A stretch of DNA of 64,000 nucleotides, taken from Aquatica leii. Its lineage: Eukaryota; Arthropoda; Insecta; Coleoptera; Lampyridae. Below the pieces are notes generated by a model that did not search any database, had not been told where the DNA came from, and saw nothing but the letters and a program-made list of their open reading frames with translations. The stretch lies in the NCBI GenBank assembly GCA_035610365.1, contig CM069432.1:223718532-223782531 (forward strand), in the 5' to 3' direction. Positions 37,437 to 48,281 of this stretch are shown piece by piece. Made by a program: the position numbers and the translations under genes. Each line of letters begins with the position of its first letter. Positions within the stretch are counted from its first letter, which is position 1.

Positions 37437-39240
37437 AATTCCCCCCCAGCAACATGAAAACCTGGGAAGTGGACACTAGCTAAAGTCAAGAATAGAAATT
37501 TAGGCCTACGCCAAGGACAAAACCCTGAAATCCAAAACCAACCCAATACAATAACACCCAACCCCAGAAGAAACGTAGATGAAAGAAGTTTTCCAAGTTT
37601 GCTAAGCATCACCAACCAGATGTGTCCAAAAGTCGCATGAAGCGGAATGATACTTCAAAGAACCAAAAGAATCAACCAACAGAAGAGAAGTATCAGAACA
37701 GGTACTCGTTGAAAGTCGACCAAAAGTCGTTACGCTATAAAGCAAGAAAGCAACGCAGTCCCATAGACCTCACTGACCGACAATACTAAGCAAACCAAGA
37801 GAAAAAGAAGAAGTATAGGAAAGAAAGAAGTTTAGACCACGGTCAAGGACAACGCCCTAAAATCCCTTGAAACCCCAGCCCCTGAATACAAATCCAACCC
37901 TGAATATAAACCCCTAGGAAGCCCCTCAGGAAAAGGACTAAGGTATCATAGGAAAATGGAAAAGGGACGGTACCCATAACCCCGAGACTAGGAAACACCC
38001 TAGGAATCCTATCGCAGACTAAGGTTTCCTCGTTGGAGTGCCGGACGATTGTGTGGCGTCGAGGTCTTAATCCCACCTCAAGCCCTCGCGACAGATGTTA
38101 AAGCGCGTCGTTGGGACCCCCAACGTTAGTCCACACAAGCGCACGTCACCGCAACCAGTACTCGCTTGCCCACAATAGTCTTCCTCCCACCCCGGATGGA
38201 TTCTGATCCGCGACCAGAGGGAACAAGACCCAGGAAAGTCCCCCACCCTGAAAGTAGATAAAAGAAGAAAGAAAGGAAGCATCCCATAATTTTGCCCTAA
38301 AATCCAAATATAAAGGACTACAGCCCGCAATTGCGTGACTGTAGCCGGAAGCGGTGCCTGCTGTACAACCACAACATCCTATGCGCCGGTTAAGAAGAAT
38401 TGGCCACCCCCGCCAAGCTCCACCAAGTCCGCCGTACGGCCCCCGAAAGGTATAATGCCTGGTCCAGAGCTTGGGGCTACCGGGTCGGAGACAGTCAACC
38501 TTCCCGGACGCATAGCCGTCAGGTTCCCACAACAGGCGCCCCCCCACTCATGGAGACAGATCGAAAGAAGAGAAAGAAAGACAGGAAGACAGAAGGAGAA
38601 AAGAGAGTACGATGGAATGTACGGCTCGACTATCTCTCCCTAGATAGCTGACCCCGAGTGACCTTACCCTACTGCCCAACCAACCGCCCAAACGCAGTAA
38701 GAAAACAAGAAAACATAACAAGGAAATTCGAAGCGTCAAGACATAGTGTGAAGAACTCACTCACACTAGACTTGGATGGAGATATAGTGCTGTAAAGTCG
38801 TCAAAAGACGGTATGATATCCTTCCCCAAAAATAGAACGAAACCCAAAATAATAATAACCCTCTACGGGTAGCCCTTCTTAGGCGAACTAACTAAAAAGT
38901 CCCCAAAATACTAAACCCCAAAAAGAATAATAAACCAAAATTTTGGAGAGGTCTGACAAAGACCACCCAACACCAAACTAAAGCCAACGAAGGAATATCA
39001 TTAGAAAGGACTCTGGTTACAGTCGACTAAGTCGTATTACTCTGACTGAGTAAAGAAATGAACCAGCAGCCCGATCAGTCACTAAACCCCAAGCCAAAGA
39101 CTAAAGTGACCCCCAACCATAGTTTTCCACTATGAATCTACGTAGACCTAATAGACACTAACACCGAGGGACATTACATTTGCCTAACATTAATTGTAGA
39201 ATTCAAAAGAACCGAAGAAAATAGTAATAAGTCGAAAGCA
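37437..39240 (-). other. 1.8-kb segment between Pol and the 3' LTR, GC-rich in part, content unknown
   Basis: This lies where some Gypsy elements carry an envelope gene. It is clearly less AT-rich than the rest of the window, and 38390-38560 is GC-rich with runs of C. Open frames of 60-133 codons exist on both strands (for example 38146-38547 on the - strand and 38335-38643 on the + strand), but none shows a signal peptide, membrane anchor or other pattern that I recognise. The second Gypsy family has fewer than 100 bp here. It may be an untranslated region or captured foreign DNA. Confidence 0.55.
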
Positions 39241-39243
39241 AGA

Positions 39244-42200
39244 TTAGTCATCCAGAGCAGCAATAGATACTCTAGCACGTAATTTACGCCGTTTACGCCG
39301 ACGAGGATACAGTAACGACACGTTGACCGATCGACGATTTACCTGGTGTGGAGTCTCATTCGAATCAGAATCCGAAGAGCCTTGATCTGGTTTAAGATCT
39401 TTAACATGCCAGACACTCATCGATTGTCCAGTAGTGGTGACTAACTCATATGTCCAAGGAGATTTAACCGTTTTAATAATAAAAGGTCCCAGGAACTTAG
39501 GTGCTAACTTGGCATTAAAATGCCTAGTGGCGTCCGAAAGAGTATAGTTACGTCGCCATACCGAATCCCCAATTTTATATCGCACGTGTCGACGGCGAAG
39601 ATTATATCTATTGTGTGTCTTTGTGTACGCTTTAGCAAGTTGTTTCAAGATATGCGTACGAATAGCTTCATAATGAGACAATGAGTGAGTAACCTTGGAT
39701 TCAGAGATAATAACATCAGAAGAAGAAGGACCAAAGAAATTTCCAGAGATAACGTGTTCACGTCCGAACATTGCAAAGAAAGGAGTACAGTCAATGACTT
39801 CGTGTTTCGCAGTACGAATGGCGCAACCAATCTTCGAGAGATTTACATCCCAATGCCTATGGTTTTCTTTAACATAAGAAGAGATCATGGTTTTTAAGAC
39901 ACGATTTATTCGTTCTGCGGGATTAGCTCTAGGATGGTATTTGGCTGTAAAGAGTATCGTTGTCCCATAAGTAGCGCAAAGTTTATCAAATTCTTTACTC
40001 CGAAACTGTACACCATTGTCTGTAATAAGGTATTGAGGAGCACCAAAGAGAAGAAAGATATGTTCCTCAATGATTTTACAAATAGAGGTAGCAAGAGCTG
40101 AACGCAATGGAAAGAACAAAGGAAACTTAGTAAAATAGTCAGCGATTACTAAAACATAACTATGGCCTTTCGAAGAGCGAGGCAGAGAACCCACGATATC
40201 ACAACAAAGAACTTGCCAAGGATGTGATGGCTTAGCGCGAGGAGCGAATACACCAGGAGGAGCAACTTGTTCCACCTTGTGCGCTGCACACACACGACAA
40301 CGCCGAATATAACGAGCGACATCGGCACGTAAGCAGGGCCAATAATACCGTTGTAAAATCCTTGCCGTAGTTTTCGAAACACCACAATGTCCAGCAACCG
40401 GAGGATCATGATGAGTACGAATCATTTCCGTGCGTTGTTCCGTAGGAACCACTATTTTCCAGTCATCCGAAGAATCCGAAGAGAAAGGAGTAACAACACG
40501 ACGATAAAGAACATTATCTCTAACAGACCATTTCAAAAACTTATGAGGAGCATCCAAGACACGTTTAAGAAGATTATTATACCACGGATCAAGAGTCGGC
40601 AAATTAAGCAAAATAGAAGAAATTTCAGACAGATGGATAGTTTCTAATACAGGAACTGAGCGAGACAGCGCATCAGGAACGACATGATCTTTCCCTTTTC
40701 GATGGATTATCGAAAAATCGTATTGCTGTAGCCTAATAGACCACCGAGCCAATCGTCCTGAAGGACTCTGTAAACGATTTAACCACAACAACGAATGATG
40801 ATCAGTTATCACCGTGAAATGAGATCCTTCCACATACGGCCGGAACTTCTCTATAGCCCATAACACAGCCAGACATTCTTTCTCAGTAGTCGAATAATGA
40901 CGCTCCGCCTTAGTGAGCGATCTACTAAGATAACTAACAACCTTTTCACCATCCGCAGTAGTTTGACTCAACACAGCACCTAAACCAAAGTCCGAAGCAT
41001 CCGTCTGTACCACAAAAGGAAGCGAAAAATCAGGACACGACAAAATAGGAGCAGCAACCAAGCTGTTTTTTAGAGAATCAAAAGCGACCTGACATTCATC
41101 TGTCCAAATAAAAGAAACATTTTTACGAGTAAGAGCCGAAAGTGGAGAAGTAAGAGAAGAAAAATTAGGAATAAAGCGACGGTACCAACTAGTCATACCA
41201 ATAAATCGTCTGACATCAGTGACATTCGAAGGAGTAGAAATATTAAGTATCGCTGTTACCTTGTCCGGGTCTACCAACAGACCATTCTTGTTGACTACGT
41301 ATCCGAGGTACTTCAATTCAGACAAACAAAAGTTACATTTGTCTCGCCGTAAGGTAAGTCCAGCAGAAATTAAACGTTCTAACACCTTTTCTAGCACTCG
41401 AATATGTTCATCGAACGTTGGAGTAGCGATGATAATGTCGTCAAGGTAAGCGAAGCAATAAGGTTCCAAATCTACACCCAACACCCTATCAATCAATCTC
41501 TGAAAAGTAGCAGGCGCATTATGCAGACCGAATGGCATGCGCGTGAACTGAAAAAGACCACGAGAAGGAACAGTAAAAGCAGTCACAGCTTTGGAGTCTT
41601 CTGACAGCGGAATCTGCCAGTAGGCAGACCGAATATCCAAACTGGACAAAAATCTAGCATCTCTCAATCGATCTAGAATAGAGGTAATGTACGGTAGTGG
41701 GTACGCATCCTTTTGAGTTACTTAATTCACCTTTCGAAAATCGACACAGAACCGATAAGTGTCATCCTTCTTCCTCACTAGAACAATTGGATTCGACCAC
41801 GGACTACTCGATGGCTCCACAACACCCATACTCAGCATCGAGTCCAACTCCTCATTAGCAACCTTTTGTAGCGCTGGTGATAGCGGATAATAGCGCTGTT
41901 TGATGGGTTCAGCAGTCGTACGTATCTGGTGCTGAACGAGAGAGGTGTGACCAAGTCCTGAGGATTGTTTCGAAAAAGAGTCCGCAACAACGTTGTCTAA
42001 GAGTTGTTGTTGGTATGGAAGTAGCTCTGAGATAGCCCCAATAGAATCCGAAGAGATAGTATCAATCGAAGGAAGGTTAGCATTAAAATTCCACAGTCCC
42101 TGCCGAAAATCAGGTATAAAATTCATAGCTTTCCAGAAATCAATGCCTAAAATCAATTGTTGTGAAACTTCTGGAATAACCAAGGTATTAAGCGTTTTTA

Positions 42201-42540
42201 CTTTACCCTCTAGAGAAAATGGTAGAAGAACTGATCCCAATACGGTACACTTAACGTCATTCGCTAAATTACATGAAGACACAGAAGAAGGAGAAAGACG
42301 AATATTCAAAGACTGAAGAAGTTGCCATCCCGGACCACCCAGAATGGTTCGAGAAGCACCGGTATCCAAAAGACCAAAGAAAGAAAGACCTAATACATTA
42401 ACCTTAAGATAAGGACGCTCATCATCACGAACACTGGCAAATATAAAGTCCAAAAGAATACGTTGTTTGTCAGGCAAGTCGAAGATAGAATCCGAGATTA
42501 AAGATAGCGTAGAATCTACGACTCGGTCCGTAGACTCGTG
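39244..42540 (-). CDS. Gypsy family 1 Pol region (fossil treatment)
   Basis: Domains in element order: an aspartic protease with LLDTGASRTILG near 42350-42380; reverse transcriptase with WSNPIVLVRKKD and FCVDFRKVN, RMPFGLHNAPATFQRL near 41480-41550 and the catalytic FAYLDDIIIA near 41425-41455; RNase H with VVQTDASDFGLGAVLSQ near 40965-41015 and ITDHHSLLWLNRL near 40780-40815; integrase with the HHCC finger near 40280-40410, CDIVGSLPRSSKGHSYV with the first aspartate near 40160-40210, and ITDNGVQF near 40000-40025. The tail has a GPF/Y-type module (FLGPFIIK) and the motif WHVKDLKP near 39390-39415, with no chromodomain. It would supply the enzymes for reverse transcription and integration. 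About one break is present. Confidence 0.9.
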
Positions 42541-43946
42541 TCCTAGTTTCCCGAAACAGTATTGCACTTAGTGCAGTTGCGACGACTAACTCCTGCCTGT
42601 CCACATCCATAACAGTGAAGAGTAGGAGGTTTGTCACAATTCGGAGAGACATGTCCTATCTGACGACAATTCCAACAAGTAACGCGAGAAGAATTAAGAA
42701 AACCACGTCGAGGAGAATTAGAATTAATATTGTGTTCTTCGAATCGTACCGAACGATTCTTAGAAGTAGAAGCAATCGAAGAAACCGAGGTGTCGCTAAC
42801 ATAAGCCAAAGCAGGTTCCAAAAGTCGAGTGGTACGCCGCGAAGGAGGTGGTTTATAGTTATCCACTGAAATTTTTGTTAACTCCAACCGCTTGCCATAA
42901 TCGATCAACTGGGTCAAAGTAGAAATCTGTGCTAAACCTAAGGCAGATTGGTAGTATGGTGTTAAATTGCGTCGTATCGTCTTGAGCTGAGTTTCTTCCG
43001 AAGCGGGCAACGATAAACGTTGGAAGAGACTGCGCATCATCGTCACATACATGCCGATCGATTCTTGAGGTCCCATAGTTCGACTTCGAATCTCATCCCA
43101 TAAACGATCGTCGTAATCAGGTGGTAAGAACTCTGATTTTAACAAAGTAACTACATCTTGCCAAGAACGTAAAGAATCTCGATTCACCCTAAAGAGACAC
43201 AAAGCTTTCCCAGTTAAAATTTCAGCAGCCGAATTAAACAAATTTTGTGGTGAGACACCACGCGACAAACACAACTCATCAACTCGCATCAAGAATTCGG
43301 TGAGTGAAAATGAACCCTCACCTGAAAAAGTCAAATTCCACTTAGCTAGTGACACATTAGTAACAGTAGCCTTCGAAAGAGCAGCAGTAGTCTGAACCGA
43401 TACATCCATTTCAGTTTCAGAATCCGAAGAAGTAAGAAGAGGTGGTTCCCCATCCGGAAGTAGTGACTCAACCGAAACATGTTTAGGACTAGACGAAGGT
43501 AGGTTAGCAAAAGAAACTGACGTAGTTCTAGTAGCCTTTTTTCCTTTAGCTGTGAACTCATTACGTAGAGTTTGTAGCGTAAGTCCAAATTGACGATGCA
43601 ATTTTTCTTCATCTTCTCCATCAGGTGACATCTTTACACAACGACGATGAATATGTACCCACAAGGTACTAGCTCGTTTGAAAGTAGACGAAGAAAAATT
43701 CCCATCAAATTCGCTTAATAATGTTTGCAGTTCCCCAATAGCTTGTTCGACAGCTACCTTATCATCCTCAAAAACTGAAGTAACAGTATCCATACGAAAA
43801 GATGCTTCTTTTTCCAATTGTAAAGCACTCACGCATCGCACCCTTAATGTAGAAACGACTACTGTAGGATCAAACCCACGAGAAACTAATTCATATTGAA
43901 GCTCCTGCTTCCTAAGTCGATTCACTTCTAACCGCCAAGTAGCCAT
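42540..43946 (-). CDS. Gypsy family 1 Gag region (fossil treatment)
   Basis: The start chosen is the methionine of MATWRLEVNRLRKQ at 43946, because the second family begins at the matching place; an in-frame methionine sixteen codons earlier adds only a hydrophobic stretch. Residues 5-45 (LRKQELQYELVSRGFD, then TLRVRCVSAL) look like a SAP-type helix pair. The centre (KWNLTFSGEGSFSLTEFL, then IGMYVTMMRSLFQRL) is a typical retrotransposon Gag fold. The C-terminus has CCHC knuckles (CWNCRQIGHVSPNC, then CYGCGQAG). Length, about 465 residues, suits a Gypsy Gag. Gag would form the particle that packages the element RNA. Confidence 0.88.
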
Positions 43947-44442
43947 CTTAGTGACGAGTTTTCCTAATGAACGAGAGAAAAAAAGAAAAATCAAAAATCA
44001 AATAGTGGTACAGCTCCAATCACGTTTCCTAAAGCTACGACAAAATCTTAAAGAAAACTAAACTAATCGTGACGTAAAACTGTACGACTAAAACCCAATC
44101 AAAAATAATAGTACAAGTAATATCACTAACAATTAATCTAATAAGCAAAAGAGTTAACCGACGTAGTCGAGTTAATCCAAAAATCACAGCGAAGTCCCAC
44201 GACTCGTGTCTGACCAGTAATCCAATTAATAAAAAAGTAATTAAGTAAATTGCTAATATAAATTCAGATCGCAGCACTAAAAATCAAAGAAGTATAATTA
44301 GTGAAGTAACTCCGACATATCCAGTCTTGCAGCAATAACTACAAGAGCAAAGCAAAGTAGATCGAACCCACGAAAGACTAAGAAAAGGTAAAAGAATCAA
44401 TAAAACTAGAAGAAATTATAATCGCACACACAGAAATCGAGC
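43947..44442 (-). other. Gypsy family 1 leader
   Basis: About 500 bp between the primer site and Gag. No reading frame is convincing. Confidence 0.55.
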
Positions 44443-44460
44443 CCAGACAGTTGGGTGCCA
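44443..44460 (-). other. Primer binding site, Gypsy family 1, tRNA-Lys-like
   Basis: On the - strand TGGCACCCAACTGTCTGG lies five bases inside the 5' LTR. Its first eleven bases match the tRNA-Lys complement (TGGCGCCCAAC) but for one base. Confidence 0.65.
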
Positions 44461-44465
44461 AAATT

Positions 44466-45745
44466 TGTTACGAGAAACTCGGGTTCCTAGAGTTGAGATG
44501 TCCAAATAGAAAGTTCCACCGGTCTTCTCGTAACCAAACAAAGCAACGGCCAGCACAGCTTCTTCGGAGAGGGATCGCAGGCTTTGTTATGTGTGATTAT
44601 AAAGTGAAACTAATAAAAAGGCGCCAAGACGATGAAAAATTAAAGTCGAGGGAGACCGTCTAACTCACCTCGTAGTACACGAAGAATAAATAACCTTACA
44701 GAAATAATAACACCAAATATATATATTTATTGTATCACAGAAGTCGAGACAAGTATAGAAGTATAATTTCTTGAAAAACATACACACGTAGGTTGACTAA
44801 ATTAGAAATTTGTGCCTAGTGGCGAGCAACACACTGTGCAAATAAATGCTCTTGTCGGATTAGATAATGACATACATTTAGCGACTAAATAGATAAATAC
44901 ATATACATAAATCGTAGATAAATCAAGCAATTAAGTTTTCGAGATTCGATGTGCACAAACGATAAATTCGCGAAGCACAAAAATATAATTAATTGTGTTA
45001 AGTTAACATGCACGTACGGTCCTTAACGACCTAGTCCCCAAAACACGAATAATAAATTTTAAATAGTAATACTTACAAGCTGGACCTTACTCGGACTGTT
45101 AGCGCTAACCTCCGACTTTGGTACACCTAAAACAATACTATTAAACCCCGATCGAAACGGGCATATCCGTTTAACACAAGTAATAAAAAAGGTTTGGTTA
45201 GCATCCAATTATTACGAACGTAAGTGCGCAGCGTTTCCCTGTGGCTTAATCGAGTAAATTCCCCATGTTTGACTTCATAACAGAAAAGAATAGTCCTGGT
45301 GGTTCTCAACCTTCGACGGTGGGTATTATCAGTATGTAACACTACTTCGACGTCATGGAATGTTTCCAATACGACCACCTGTTGGTTATCTTAATTGATA
45401 ACGCCGGACAATTGGTGACTACCAAGATCCGCTACAGAAAATTAGTAGGTGTCAATTTAAACCCTCAATAAAGAAAATTGTATACCACTTACCCCGTTTC
45501 AACCTTCCACAAATATAAACGCATTAGAAATTTGTAGCGTGACACAATTTAGCAAAGAAGGCTAAACCGGGCAAACAAATAAAGTTAACTCGGCAAAGAT
45601 TTAATGAAGAATGACCCCGGATATGCTGTCATAATTGTGACAGTCTGGCGCAAGAGCAGAACGATCCTGACAAGTTTCATAATATCTACCGAGACATTTT
45701 CCCTACTCGCGAATTGAACTACTAAGTTCTTATTTTAACGTTACA
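44466..45745 (-). repeat. Gypsy family 1 LTR, 5' copy in element sense
   Basis: 1,280 bp, offset by 8,309 bp from its partner with no length difference and about eight substitutions by eye. Confidence 0.92.
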
Positions 45746-45749
45746 CAGT
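45746..45749. repeat. Target-site duplication (CAGT), right copy
   Basis: Matches 36153-36156 and is followed by the rest of the Penelope-like relic. Confidence 0.88.
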
Positions 45750-46060
45750 ATTCTTGTGTACTGGATGGTGGTGAGATTCGGCGTTTGAATATCTATTAGT
45801 GTGCGCTTTCTTTCTATAAACGGAATGCCCCAATTTTCCGTTATTTTAGGTTATCTTTGCCATGAGGCCATACAACAAACGTATCATCAACATATCTGAA
45901 CCAAGTTTTTGGTTTTGCCTCATATGTTTTATATTATGATTTGTAAGCCAAGCAGCAATATCACTCTTCTTTCAGGCTGATGGAAATTTTTCAGTTAATG
46001 TAGAATGGTATAGAGCATTGTTCATAATAATTAACAATCGCTTTTTTAAAGTACACCATA
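45746..46060 (-). pseudogene. Penelope-like element, reverse transcriptase part (relic)
   Basis: On the - strand the catalytic motif YVDDTF lies at 45877-45894, followed by VVWPHG, which together are characteristic of Penelope-like reverse transcriptases. Downstream, RKIGAFRL-like and ESHHH-like pieces of the connection to the nuclease part appear across frames. Upstream, TNHNIKHM-like and W-rich words fade out near 46060. The rest of the 5' half is absent. With 35262-36152 it forms one old element split by the family 1 Gypsy insertion. Stops and shifts make it dead. Confidence 0.8.
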
Positions 46061-46845
46061 AATGTGCAACAAGCCATTTTTCAAATAATTTTTAACGTGA
46101 TAATCTTCTTTTTGCGATTTAGAAGCAAATACTTAGTGCCGCATTGCCCATAAGTTAGACTAGGCACGTGCTTAGAGATCCCGGCTCCTGGGGGGCCTCC
46201 GGCTGCTAAATACTTTTTAAGGTAATGTTTATTTGCGTTGAGAAACAAAGTTTTTTAATTTAATTACTTGATTACGTCATCTTTGATTACGTGAAACACC
46301 ATGAAAAATGCTATGGTATAAAATCTGAGTTCATTCAGACGTCTCAGCGGTTGTTTCTGCAATGGTTTTACTGAAAAAGTATAGATAACTTTATCTACGT
46401 TAATGCTTAAATAGGAATTACGCTAAATTAGTTGTCAAAGTTATTTATGCTAACCGAGAAATAGTAAAATTTTGTAAGTGAAAATAAAAATGTAAAACGA
46501 GCAAAAGATGCTAAAAAAGGACAATTAATTATAACAATCTTCTTTTGATTGTCAAAATGACAATTCTAAAATTTTTCTTTTTTTTGATAATTTGGAAATG
46601 CCAATTGAATTATATATCATCAACAAGAATTCTAACGAGGAATCAGAATAGAACAATGACTTTTGTAGTGCCGAACGTTAATTTAGCGACGACCCATATG
46701 ATTAAGTCGTTTGTGAAATATTAATTAACTATTTTATTCAAAAAGTATACTTTTGTCAAAATATTGACTTTGCTGATCTACTAACCATTGACATTCTTCA
46801 TCTAAGAAACTTTTTTTGACATTGTGAAAAACCGTAGTACCTAAT
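46061..46845. other. Spacer between two young Gypsy insertions; possible repeat scraps
   Basis: A GC-rich patch at about 46165-46210 (GATCCCGGCTCCTGGGGGG, then CCTCCGG) stands out from AT-rich flanks and may be an old transposon end. At about 46640-46800 there is a run of codon-like sequence with several stops that I could not match to a family. Confidence 0.4.
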
Positions 46846-46849
46846 ACCA
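46846..46849. repeat. Target-site duplication (ACCA), left copy, Gypsy tandem array
   Basis: ACCA borders the outermost left LTR and recurs only at 60282-60285, beyond the outermost right LTR. Confidence 0.88.
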
Positions 46850-48195
46850 TGTTACGGGTAATCTAAGGGTTATGAATGGGAAATGATGTACATAAAAAAA
46901 AAAAGGGCGAAATTGAATATAAAGATACAAGAATGTCTAAAAATTGTTGCAAAATAAGGGAGACGATGAACAATAAAAATTGCCGGCTAGAGGAAAAATT
47001 AATAACTCTCTAACTCTCAGGGCGCCAAGTCTACCTAAAGAATTTCCTGAACGACTAACCTCAGGAAGGCTAATTCCCGTCTAAAAACTACAATTAATAA
47101 ACAAGTGACAAAAAATATCAAATAAAAAAAAAAATTTATTGGTGTAACCCATTAGTTTCATAATCTACATATGTACAGTGACGTTTATTTAATTCTTAAA
47201 AAAAAATATAATAATAGTTATATCAATAAGTAATTGCTTTATACAACAAGGAAACCACGGCTGAAGTGTCAAAATTAAATAGCGGTAAAAAATTATGATT
47301 AGATAAGTACTGGGTGGAATTAACCACTACTAAACCCCGTGCGCTGACAATCGCAAACCAATTAATTATATATGTAGTTAACCGGTAAGGTACGGAGACA
47401 CAAGATCTTGTTCGAAGCACCTTTTCGTGTAATTTATAAAGCAACGCATAAACGTTAAAACGCGTTGACCTGCGTTTATCGACCGCGACCCGAGATTACG
47501 TATTTGGTAATTTTCCCAATATGCCGTATGCATTTATTATTTAATTGTTAAATTTAAACTGAACTGTAAAATAATTAAATGAGCATATAACTATGCAGCC
47601 GGAGTACCTCATTTACAAATACGTGATTTCTAAATTATAAATTAAGTACTGACTTCGAACTAAATTTTCAAACTTTTGAATTTTACACTTATTAACTAAT
47701 TATCTCCCCTGACTCACAGTAATTGAAAAAGTTAGGTCCTAATTCGAATTCCCACTAATTGTTGAAATTCCATGTACAACTAAATTCAACCATTTTAGTA
47801 AATTCCATAAACCCAAAGTCCACAATCCAGCAACGAAAATAATTGAAAATTGGTAAACGAGAAAAGGCCGTTGGTCTGCCTCTTTCTTCTTAATTTGGAC
47901 GGCAAATATATCCCACTAAGTGGTTTAATTATTGCATAATATTACTACTAATAATTTTCTAATGGCAATAATTCATTGAGGTGTTTTCGCTAAATCCAGA
48001 ACTAATTACTAAAATTTCTGCTAACGCAAAAACCCAAACCGTCCTTTCTCAATGGAAGAGAATACGAGAAGACCGACACCAATCAAGGTAAAATTTACTT
48101 GTTTTGTTATCAATTATGATAACTTAAATTTTTAAAAATAAATCAAAAATTAGTGTAGGCAACCCAAACAACACTTTATAAATTATACTGTAACA
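46850..48195 (-). repeat. Gypsy family 2 LTR, outer left
   Basis: 1,346 bp. On the + strand it begins TGTTACGGGTAATC and ends TACTGTAACA. It carries a cluster of differences from the other two LTRs near 47704-47731. Confidence 0.92.
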
Positions 48196-48281
48196 ATATC
48201 TCCTCTACCAAAAAGAAAAAAAATTTTTTTTTTTTTTTTAACCTAAAGAAATTTAAAAAAACATTCTAAACTAAATACATT

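Larger units (their letters stand above)
36157..45745 (-). mobile_element. Ty3/Gypsy LTR retrotransposon, young, close to whole (family 1)
   Basis: The element is 9,589 bp long on the - strand, with two 1,280-bp LTRs (36157-37436 and 44466-45745). By eye they differ at about eight positions, well under one percent. It has a tRNA-Lys-like primer site by the right (5') LTR, a purine tract (GGGGGGGAAT on the - strand) by the left (3') LTR, and Gag and Pol frames of normal family length with only one or two breaks. It is inserted in a Penelope-like element, with a CAGT duplication. No envelope gene is recognised, although about 1.8 kb lies between the end of Pol and the 3' LTR. The insertion is recent. 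Confidence 0.93.

Noticed and set aside
38335-38643. 102-codon frame on the + strand and a 133-codon frame on the - strand (38146-38547) as an envelope or accessory gene
   Set aside because: GC-rich DNA gives long open frames by chance. No signal peptide, membrane segment or known motif is seen.
46165-46210. GC-rich patch as a transposon terminus
   Set aside because: No partner terminus found; left as an unexplained patch in the spacer entry.
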